Shown here piece after piece: positions 41,001-53,000 of a DNA stretch of 64,000 nt. A program made the translations under genes and the position numbers. Position 1 is the stretch's first letter; each line of letters starts with the position of its first letter. Under the pieces are notes generated by a model. It worked only from the letters and a program-made list of their open reading frames with translations, was not told the origin of the DNA and did no database searches. Source of the DNA: Ciona intestinalis (lineage: Eukaryota > Chordata > Ascidiacea > Phlebobranchia > Cionidae); NCBI RefSeq assembly GCF_000224145.3, contig NW_004190381.2, forward strand, positions 1 to 64,000. Direction: 5' to 3'.

Positions 41001-44000
41001 TCCATTACTGTAGGCTTTACCCGTTGGCATATATTTTTTGTTCGGAGCGAACTTTTTGATATTTTTTGTTCGGAACGAACTTTTCTGATATGTTTTGTCC
41101 GAAAAGATTTTTTTGTTACGAATGGGTCTAGTTTGGAACAGGTTGCTTTGCACATTATTTCAACATTTCTTTTGGTTTTGTTTTCACGTTAGTAATAAGC
41201 AAGGGGGAACAGCGTCATGTCTGCGCTGATTGGACGATAACCGGGGAATGAGTGACAAGCGTTCCCGTAGCAGAAAATCGAACACGTTATGAGCGGAAAT
41301 GGTCTCTTATGTCGGATGATTCATGAATGAATAAATAACTTGTTTACTTTTCATACACCTGGTGCCCACTTACGAGTTACCACGTGTCCACGTATGTAAC
41401 TTTCTGGGTGATTTTTTTATTTTTTTTAAACGACTCTCTGTCTTGCTCAAAGACACAAATACGCCCGCTACGGTAGCAGTGAGCCGCAACCCGTATTCGG
41501 TGCCGGACAACTTATAACGCAAGTAATTGATCGGGATTATATAAGAAACTTACCTCTATTATCATCTTATAACTGCTAACTTTTCCCCACAATTCGTTCA
41601 CCAATCGTAGCAGTTTCGGATATTCCCCCTCAAACGCCTGTGTGACGTAATTGGAGGCTGAAAAACAAAAGTTAGGATTGTGAAAACTCGCAACAACATA
41701 GCTTCAGTTAAAAAAGTCGGGAGAGAGTTTTAAAGTAAAAGTCAATTGTACAGGCATTTAATCAAAACACGCGGTTGTACGCGCCGAATTCTCAAAACGA
41801 GAGCTACAGTAAGAGCACATTTTAAGAATCATAGCTTATTTTATAAAAAAAAATTAAAAATACAAACTTGCCTTGAGCGGAAGCAGACAACTCTTTCTTT
41901 AAATTCTGAACCAGAAATTCCCAGAACTTTTTCACAAAGTGAACGTCACCTCCGCCCTGTATTAAATTAATATTTCCACAGTCAGTAAAACAACAATAAG
42001 CTTCCTTTAAATATAGTAGTGTGGGGGAAGACGGGACACCTTTTCATTCTATTTTCTCGTTCCATTTGGTACTTTGGTAGTAAACAAAGAACATTTAAAG
42101 AATTACAAAACTACAACTTTACGACTTTCATAGGCCGTTGTTAATTGTTTAAAACACGATCAGGACATTTGGACATTATGTGCTAAAGGTGTCCCATCAT
42201 ACCCCACAGTAACATACCAACCAATACAGAACCCATTATAACTACGGCATGGGACGAGACGATTATATAAAACCTCGAAATACAATAACTGTGTCCAGTT
42301 TAACGTGAATACTTATGGAGATATGAATATTATTATTATATTTTTACTAAACAATATGACGTACGATGTGATGACGTCATACGTTGGACGTATAATTTAA
42401 TGACGTCATATTTAGAAAGTTTATTTTAATGACGTCATACCTATGACGTATAATTTAATGACGTCATACTTATGACGTATGATTCCACTTACCTTTACAA
42501 GTTCGTCAGTGAATTTTAAATGCGTCACTGGATCGCGTTTTTTTGATAAAACTTTCTGTAGGTGGATCATCTGTGGAGTTATAATACATTTGCTTGCAAG
42601 ATATATCTACATTTTCAATAATATTTTTACCAACGTATATTTGTGGAGTTATAACACACAGTTTTACACGCATTTTTATATAACATTTATTTTTATATAA
42701 CACACGTTTTTATTATACATACATTTTATTATACACACGTTTTTAATATACATACATTTTTATTATACTTTTCCATTCAACATACACTTTTATTAAAATT
42801 ATCCAATAAAAACGCGGCCGCTAAACCCATAGTAGCAAATGTTTGTTTTTAATATACGCGGATTACGGATTACGGACGGTCTGTCATCGCCCCAGCAATT
42901 TTAAAATCTCATTTCAAAGTCGTGTTTTATTAATGGCCGTTGGTACCGAAGCATATTGCGTAAACACATGTAGCTAGTAGGTGGGGTATTTAAGCGACGA
43001 TTATCGTATAAAACGAATGATGTAATGCCGATTGCCGGCAGTTACCACTGATTATGGTTTTATATAGGTGTTAGGTTAACTGACTTGCACGCATATGTAT
43101 TGTTAGGTAATGGTATGAAGTATTCACTCTTAGCTCAGGTTATTGTTGGAATTGGTGTATAGTAGGGTGGGGGAAGACGGGACACATTTAGCGCATTATC
43201 TCCAAATATCTTGATCGTGTTTTAAACAACTAACAGCGGTCTATTGGAGTCGTGAGGATACGGTTTTATAATTCTTTGAACTTTCTTTGTCTAGTACCAA
43301 ATAGGACGAGAAAATAGAATGAAAAGGTGTCCCATCTTTTCCCACTCTACTATATAACAGTTACATTAGTAATTCATAGTATTTAGCTTACTAACCTGCA
43401 GACACGCGGCCGATATCTGGTCCATAAGCATCTCAATATTATTCCACAGTCGGAGTCGAAACTGAGCAGAATTACCAGGTGTTGGGATGCTACCGGTTGC
43501 TTTGCCCGGCCCTGGAATGCAAGCGTTTTAAAATTACAAGAATTTGAATAAGAGACTAAGACGATGCCATTTAAGCGAAATATCCATATTTTATTTTACA
43601 ACTGGTTAAGGTGCCTGTACAAAATATCCGGCGTGCGAATTCGCTTGCGAAGTCGTATGCAAACCCATTACCGAGTTCCGCATGCGGCAGCGAAATCCGG
43701 ACAAAACAGACTAAACGGACGAATTCCGGATACTGTGTACAGCCACCTTTAGACTTGATTTTTGCTCTGTTATGTTTTCTTAGCGCCAGACTCTTACTGT
43801 ATTTCTTTACCCAATTAATGCTTCTTTTGCAGAGTAAAGACGATGCCATTTAGGCGAAATATACATTTTTGGTTCTACAACTGGTTAGACTTGATTTTTG
43901 TCTGTTACGTTTTCGCAACACCAGATCTTTATATAGAACAGCGGTTTGAAATAACATAGGCGTTAGTTTTACAGCGTACGCACGTTATGTTTAGTAGGCA

Positions 44001-47000
44001 GTGTCATTATGTTATGACTAGTAAAAAATTCTCGTCGCAAACGCGTCGTAACTTTAAAAAAAATTTTCTTTAAATTTTTGGAAATTTTTATCGCAAAAAT
44101 ATAGTCATAGAAAGGCAGTTTAAAAATATACATAGTAGGATGGGGGAAGATGGGACACCTTTTTATTTTATTTTCTCGTACATTTTGGTAGTAAACAAAG
44201 AACATTGTTTAAAACACGGCCAGGATATTTATATATTTTGAGCTAAAAGTGTCACGTCTTCCCCCGCCCCACTCCCCTTATACATAACCCATATAAAGTA
44301 TAAAGCGTTGTTTACTTTTACAGCGTAGCATACGTTATGAGTTAGTAGGGGTTTGATTATAGTCTATTCTCGGTATATAGGTTTACACAACAGTAATAAA
44401 ATTTTTGCTCTGCTTTTCGCGGAAAGTAGCAGTCAATTAAACTATTACATCTCTCTTGTAGCTAAATTAATGCGATTTAAAAAGACACGTCTGTCGGTTT
44501 GAAAAGCATTGTAACCTCTGGTCTGGTAATGTTTTCGATACATGTTATTTATAAAATCAGGGGACCAAAATGTCAGCAGTGCTTCTCAACCCCTACGTAT
44601 CGTGACGACAGACAGTTGAACAGTTGATTTGGTTACGCCGCATATACTACAGTGGTTTAGAAACAGGTTGATACTGTAATAGTTAATTCAGATAATTGTG
44701 TGCTGAATTAAGTGTATTTTTTAACTTCGCATGGCGGGCAACGCCAATCGTTATAATACGAGTGTTCTGTCCCATACACCTCGTACACGCTTACGAGTTA
44801 CCACGTATGTAATATATCAGTGAGGTCGTTCGAAGGAATGTAGGCCAAAGTTGGTCTATTACCACATTATTGTATATAGTATAAAGCAAATGAATGAATG
44901 TAACTTGGTTTATCCTCGCTTGGCGGGGCAACGAAAGTCGTTATAACACAGGTGTTCTGTTTCATACACCTTGTGCCGGCTTACGAGTTACCACGCATGT
45001 AATAAATTAGGGGGTCTTTCTGAAGGGGCGCGAAAAATTCGGAATCGAGTTGGCCCATTACTACTTTCTACATTGCGTCAATTTGTATGCATTCTTACTC
45101 AAACAGTTGTGTGAAAGCTGCTTTGAAAATTTTCCCCCAAAGTTTTGCCAATAATTTATGATTAGTATTTGAGTTGTCCCGCAAAAAGGATTAAAAGCAA
45201 TCCAGCAGTTTGACATAATGAAAACTTGCCTTTGTTAGACATCTGGTTCACTGACGCCTGAGATAGGATATTTACATCCAGTGCTTCAGAGATGTTACGT
45301 TTCATGTTTGTCATTGCGTCGGTGCATGCGGTTTCTATCGGGCTTCGTAACAAACCTAGGTTGTAATACACCTGTAGAGCGGTAGCGGTGTGCGTCTGAT
45401 TCTGTAGAGAAAATGATAAGTTTTTAGTTCAAACCCTGTGCATGTACAGTCTTGTGGAGGAAGATATCTTTAGCACAAAAAATCCAAATATCCTGACGAC
45501 CTGACCATGTTTTAAACAACTAACAACGGTCTATAGGAGTCGTGAGGATACGGTTTTATAATTCTTTGAATGTTCTTTGTTTACTACCAAATGGGACGAG
45601 AAAATCGAATGAAAAGGTGTTTTTGTCCTCACGACAATGCATAAAAATCTTAATGTTTCGCTAGCAATTGGCATGCATGCCCCTTTGCAATTTTTTTTAG
45701 TTAAAAAATATTCATGTTCCGTTAGTATGCTATGCGCCTATAAAATACAACGCGCATTTTACCAGTGTAGAATTGCCCTGTTCCAATAAACGACGCGCTT
45801 GGCCGTCTACTTCTTCTTTGGCCCGCCGAATAAAGTTTCTGTCTTCTTCAATCACTTCTATCCCGCTTAGATCGACGCCTTGAGAAAGATAGTCTGCGAA
45901 TATAAAAAGGAAATGTGTTTTATTCTTCTTCACCGTCTCATTTTATAGTACACGAAAAATATTTTAAAAATATATAACTGTATTCTCACGGCTCTAAAAC
46001 AGCGCTGTTAATTGTTAAAAAACACAATCAGAAAATATGTTTTATTTTTTTTTGTCTCATTTGGTAGAAAACGAAAAATATTTTCAAACTATTATATAAC
46101 CGTATCCTCACGCCTCTAAAAGATTGTAAAAACACGATCCGGATACATGTTTTTATTTTATTTACTGTCTCATTTGGTAGTAAACGAAAAACATTTACAT
46201 ATTTATTTAACTGTAGTAGTATATTTACTAATATAAACAACTTAAAACAGGGTACAGTTGTTTGGGGTAAGATGGTCCAGGTTTTCATTCTGATTTACCG
46301 ATCTGTTTTGTAGTAAACAAAAAATATTTACAGACTTATTTATGGCCACATAGTCATGATTTGAGATTCGAATATACGGTTATTTAATTCAATGAGTGTT
46401 CTTTGTTTACAACCAAATGAGAAGCTAAAATAAAATGGGATAAAACATATTTCCTAATCGTGTTTTTAACCATTTATTAATGCCTGGACCATCTTACCCC
46501 AGCACCTACTGTATAATAGTTGTAATATTTTCTAGTTAAGAATTAAACATATTTTGACCTAACCAAAATGTTGTGACTTGTGAGATAGATCGATCATGTT
46601 ATTGCTAGTAATGGTAGCTACGATTTAGTTAGGTGTATGTATTCTTATAACGGAGCTGTGTATTTGGTTAAACTCAAACTGAAAGTGAAAGGCGTAGTTC
46701 ACGCCGGATGGACTCGATTTTTTTGTTTTCCTGTTTTATAAGTCACATTTACGAAATCATATAAACGGGGCAATAACTAAAAGTTGCCTCGCAATAAGTT
46801 TTGTTTCAGTTTCATACCCGCTACGTCTAAACAACACACTAATGGCCAGCAAGAGTATATGATTGCTGAGAAAAAAGCTCCAAGTAACGTCGCCAATAAA
46901 TCAATGAAAGGAGCAAAGCTTAGTTGGCTGAGTGACAGGAAAGGAAAGTTAGGTTCAAAGAAACATTTGGCGGTCGTGGCGGCGATCGATGCCAGTTAAA

Positions 47001-50000
47001 TTGACATGTATCTCGGGGTTATAGTTAGTAGCATGACGCTTGTGTTTAGCCGGTACAGGTGGAAAGCCACGGATCAAAAGGCAACGGCGTGGTCATGTTT
47101 GAAGTAAGAGCGTGCTATTATTTGGGCATTAACGACACATTAGGGCCGCTCGATAAATTGACACGGGTACGATGACGTATTGGGCTGAGGAACGACGCTC
47201 AACAGATAAGCCATCACGCAGCAGCACAGACGAGTTTGCGAGGCGGGGCAGCAACCATCACAGATCAATTTCATCGAGCGAGTGAACGGCGGTGCGACGT
47301 TTCGTATGCTGGTTACACAAATTTAGTATTGCCCTGTCACGTCCAGAGACAGACGGCCGCTAACTTCGTTTTTAGTTTAGTGAGGCAATATTTGATTGCG
47401 GGTGTATGGGAGAGATTTAGCGTTGTAGATTTTCGTGTGTAGTTTAAATGGGGTATAACCCCATTACAAGGAATGCTCAGTACTAGTAACTTAGTTTTTT
47501 TTAAGTTTAGTGAGACAGGATTCAATTGCTAATAAATGAGAGCGATTTAGCGATGTAGATTTTTCGTCTATATGGTTTAAACGTGGTACGGCTCTGTTGC
47601 AAGGTAGGCTTAGCAAGCGGCCCAAGTGCTTGGCCACAAAAGCCTCAGCAATGCCATAAATCAAATCAAACATTGACGAAAGACGGTGACGTGTATTGAG
47701 GTCCAAAGAAGTTAAGTGAGTGACCAGCACCACGACCCTGTGTTTAACCGCGGCAAACAAACGAGACGACCATACCTTTCAATTACTTGGCTCTCCAAGA
47801 ATATATGGCCTTGTAGAGATAATTTTTGGGGAAACTGTAGAGTAGTTACACCACATCAGAGGCGGTACGTTGAGTTAAGGTAATAAATGTTGTTCAGACA
47901 TACTGAGTGTTCAATGTTACCAAACAAAGGTTAACTGTGGAGATAGACTTCGACTTTATCTAGCAAGTAATGAGATCTTCGGGTTTATTATTAACTGGTA
48001 AAGTAATAACCTTCACGCAGGTTATGTAGATCAGGACGACGCAACTACTTTGTAATTTCCCGTTTAAGCGGGAAAGGTATTATAGAAAACCTGGATTTAG
48101 CGAAAACCAGCCGATCAAGCGGGTTTACTGTACTGTACAAGTCTAAATGCCACAGAGATCGCCTATCGCTTGATTTTAATAAACATCACGCACGCCAGAG
48201 GACTTTTGAGGCAGATGTTTACCAACTGTGCGTGCTAGGTAGACCGAGGGCATATATTGTGTGGTCTTGCCGGGCTATGGGAAATATTTACGTAAAGTTG
48301 GAAGCTAATATTGATACGACGGAAGTTTGAGATTCGCTTTGCCAAAGATACGAGTAAAACAACATATAAATAATTAATGCGCAATACAATGAACCAACGA
48401 CGAGTCTCCGGCAATCAATCAGGTTGAGGCAGCACATAGGGCAATACCCAGTGTGGGGAAACACAGAACCAACATATATAGCTACATTAACAGCGGCGAC
48501 GTTAATTGCTGGAGGACCTTACGGGCGAGGTCGAACATCAGTTAAGAGGAATCAATAACAGGACTTAAAATTTCCAGAATGGCTGAGCCGAATTCCCATA
48601 CGGGCGGGGGACCGGTTTCACTTTTAATTATTGCATAATTCATGAAGCTACGGCGAGGCGAAACATGGTATCTTACACGTCACGGGTGGCATGACCCGTA
48701 ATGGATGTGATTTTTTTACGACAGGCACCGTCACATATATAGGATATAGTGGTGATTTTAACATGGGTGGGGGAATGTTGTGCCAAAAAAGATAATGCTT
48801 AAAATGAGTTGTGTAAACCTGAAAACGGGGACAAACTACGTGCCGGTGACTATCGATCTACCGAGGAATCTGACAGAAAACACGAGCGAGAATTTATTCA
48901 ATATTGTCTCAGTGGGCGAAGCTATCCCGATAGTTTTGCTCATTATTGAGGTTATATTCGGATTTATATTCAACACATTTGCAATCGTTCTTTACTGCAA
49001 TCGAAGAGGTCTACTGCAGAATGCTGGAAACATGTTCACGGTAACGTTTTTATCATTATTTCACCTTAATTTTATAATGACGGTAGTAATTAACAATTCC
49101 ACGGCGGTGCTAATCACGTTTGCTAAGCCGATCGATTTAAACTAACGTAATTTGCAACACATGTAAATGTAATGCATTTTTGATGGGAAAACGACGCAGG
49201 TAAAAACCAACAAAATCCCGATTGTCACCAAATTCTGATTTTTGTACAATAGGGTGGGTGGAGATGAGGTACATTTTCATTCTGTTTTCTTACTCCGTTT
49301 GGTAGTAAACAAAAAGTATTTAAAGAATTATAAAACCGTATCCTCACGACTCCCATAGACCGTTGTTAATTGTTTAAAACACCAGGATATTTGGATAGTA
49401 TGTGCTAATGCTAAAGGTGTCTCATATTACCCCAAAGTACCATATATATATTCGATCGCAGGTCAGCCTCATGGCGGTCGATTTACTTTTCTGTGGGTTT
49501 TGCCTTCCGCTGACAATCGTCATTGAATTCATCAAAACAACGTCTTTCTATCAACTAAACAATCTCTGCATGGCAACAAGGTGTTTCCTTATGTTTAGCG
49601 CGATTGGCAGCGCTACTGGGACAGCACTATTGGCGCTGGATCGAGGCGATATCAGTCTTCGGCCTTCCAGAAGGTTCTTCAGTGGAAAGCGCCCACTTAT
49701 TGCCATTATATTCGCATGGGTCGTTTCCTCGGCGGGCCTTATCATCCCAATGGTAGCAATTTGGTTATACGACTCATTTACCGAGCTTAAATACACGGAC
49801 AAGCCGGCAAGGGCGACCAAACTAAACTGGATACCAAGCCGTGGGAGTTTGGAGATGCTGGTCGAGTCTGGGGCAAGGACAGCAACGAGTTCTGCACTCT
49901 GCGACACTAACTGTAACTCTATTTGCTATAAAGACCAATGCACACTAACCCACACCGAACTTGCGGTTCGTCTCGGGTATCAAATCACTGTTTTCGTTGC

Positions 50001-53000
50001 GGCTGGGGCAATCACATTAGCTATTTACACCAAGATCATACTCTACGTACATAAACGTAGCTTCAGGTGGGCGTCTCTATTAGTTGTGATATAAACTATA
50101 TGATATACGCGGTGCAATGAACATAGATAAAGATTTATAACGATTTGATGGCATTGTTAAACTATGAATGAATGAATGAATGAATGAATGAATGTAACTA
50201 TTTTATCGACGCATGGAAAACGATAGTCGTTGTAACACGGGTGTTTTGTTTCATACACCTGTCCTTACCTAATATTTAGGTCACGAAACTTAAACTATGT
50301 GATATTCCTTATGGGAGTCACGTTTTGGAAGTATATCAACAACCTGTATTGAGATGTGTTATGAACTGATTAAAGTAAACAAAGGATTAAGCTTTTAAAC
50401 CGAAACGTATCAGATAAAAACATATTCTACATGGACTGTCATTGAAAGGGGTTAAAATGGCTTAAAAACTCCGTTTAAGGGGCTAGATGAATGCTATTTT
50501 TATGTGTTTTATACATAAACTGCTCTAAAGGTGACTGTACACAGTATCCGGAATTCGTTGGTTTTGTCTGTTTTGTCCGGATTTCGCTGCCGCTATGCGG
50601 AATTGTACACGTTGGACACGGGTTTACATACGACTTCGCATGCCGGATACTGTGTACATCCACCTTAAGGGAACGACTTTTTTTTATTTTGCAGGGAAGA
50701 AAAGAAGCGTGGGCTTGGGATCTTAATAAGCAAGCGGAACGAAACGAGAAAGCAAACATCGTCCATGATGACACAACTTATATGCTGCGGTTTTAAGGAC
50801 CAACGTGGTGCCTTGGAAATGGAGGGAGGTAAAACGCAAACAAATCTAGAAAACTCGGCAAAAACTGAGACAACTGTGAGTTTGGGTAAAGATATCAACA
50901 CTATCACGGAATCGTATGGGAGTATGGTTCAGAACGAGCAAAGGAATAATACAAGCACGGAGAACAACAGGACGGAATATGGCGATACTCCTGTGCGCCA
51001 ACCAGTGGTGGTCGTGGAGAGCATAGAACCATCGTCACATAGCGCTAGAGAGTCCCATAACGATTGCCCGCCATTGGAGAACGGGACATTGGTTACGGAT
51101 TCGGTGCAAAGTAAACCTGAAGAACATAAAACCGATTTCGCGTCTGTAGCTTTATCGATAACTGTCGTTCTCGCATTGAAACGAATGGTAGCAGCGAAGG
51201 TGAAGAGAAAACAGAAAAAGTTAAAGCATTTAAGGCGAATGACGATCCTTATTATTGTAACGTTTTTCGTGAGTTGGGTTCCGTTTCATATTCTGCCGAT
51301 GGTGCAGTTTCTAACCAAAGACACCCCGAACCTCTTTATAATCTGCCATGCTTCTGATTGCGCTGGAAGTCTTGAGATTTTGAACTCTACAAAGTTTGTG
51401 AGCGTCCATAATGCGAAAGTGGAAAACGAGAAAAGTTTCTGGAACGGTTTGTTCTTATGGACACTCGTGTTCGCTGCAGCGTCATCGGTGCTTAACCCGT
51501 TCGTGTACAGTTTCTCCCGCGAGAAAATCCGGGAAGATTTCAAGAGAACGTTCGGTTTCAAGATCAAGTTTAGACGCAAAGAGAAAAAGTTTTCCGCCGG
51601 AAATCGGATGCGAACCAGAGGCGGATCGGCCATCTGGTCGTCGCAATGGGGGCGGAAACGAAGGACCGAAACTGGGGCAAGAAATGAACGAAAGTCGCCG
51701 TGTAAGCAGTATAGGAAGGACTCCAGAAGTGACTACAAAAAGTCAAGCGTCGATAAAGGCGAATATTTAAACCATGAACCAAACGCCTGTGAGCGACTTC
51801 TCACATCGGATATAAATGAACATAATGTTGTAAAAAACGTGAATTCTAACAGTTACACTGATACTGTAGTTAAGTATTAAACCACTGCTATACTTTCTTT
51901 CTTTCTTTTTCAATTACAAAACTGCCGATGTCCAGATTCAAAATGTACCAGGTGTCAGTTACTATAAACTATGAAAGGTTAAGAGCCTTGCAGTTACAAA
52001 CTGTAGTGGCAATATAGTAGGGTGGGAAGACGGGACACCTTTAGCACACATTATCCAAATATTCTGATCGTGTTTTAAACAATTGACAACGTTCTATAAG
52101 TCATGAAGATAAAGTTTTATAATTCTTTGTTTACTACCAAATGGAACAAAAAAATAAAACGAAAAGGTGTCCCATCTATAAGATTAAAATATATTGGAGC
52201 TTCACAAATACTATGTATATAATATATATAATGATTCAAGCTTATCAATACGTAAAAGCAGCTTGGCTATGAAAGTTAAATTTGCACAAACAGTCGTGTT
52301 CACATGGTTTGCAACCATTTGCACCTTTTTGTAGCAACGTTTCTTCAAACTAAATTGTTTCGTATAAATGTTTTTGTATCATTAAAATAAAATAAAAACA
52401 AGCTAGTATGCAGTTTGCTGGTGAGGCCCATGCGGTAGCACTCTGGGTGTTGGGGCAATGGCCAATCCTGGCCTAAATCCTATTGACCCATGACGTGCCA
52501 CGCTGCGGGACCTCAGATAGAAAAGAATGTTCAAATAGATATAAACTAACTAAAGAGTTGCTTCACAAGCTAAAACACAAGTACAAGGTTGCAACAACAT
52601 TAGATCCCAGTCCAAATTAAAAAAAAAAACAATGTTACAATTAAATAAAATGTAGGTTACAGTGTGTGGAAAATTAGGGTAAAGCCTAAACTGTGGTTAA
52701 CGGACAAATTGTTCCGTAAAAAACAGACCCCTGGTATGCCTTGCTGGAACTAGCCCATTTTACCGTATAGACTTAAACTAAACTAACTTAAGTTTAAAGT
52801 GAGCCATGCTATATGTTCTAACTATGCATAGTGGATTCATGCATCTTATGGCCACCACTGCACCATTAACATATAATGGCTTTTTAAATGTTAAAAAACT
52901 TTTTTTAAAAAAAAAAACCGTATATAGTTAACTTCTGCCCCCTTATATTTTTCTGGCTGCACAACTGATTGTGGGCATATGTTTCCTTGGGCAAGCTTAA

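Noticed and set aside
46784..46999. Lys-rich 71-codon open frame upstream of GPR22
   Set aside because: It lacks an ATG at its start and a family match. It may be 5' untranslated sequence, so it is only mentioned in the region entry.
50765..51880. Single-exon 371-residue protein starting at 50765
   Set aside because: It is the 3' part of GPR22. The acceptor at 50694 extends the frame upstream and joins exon 2 in phase.
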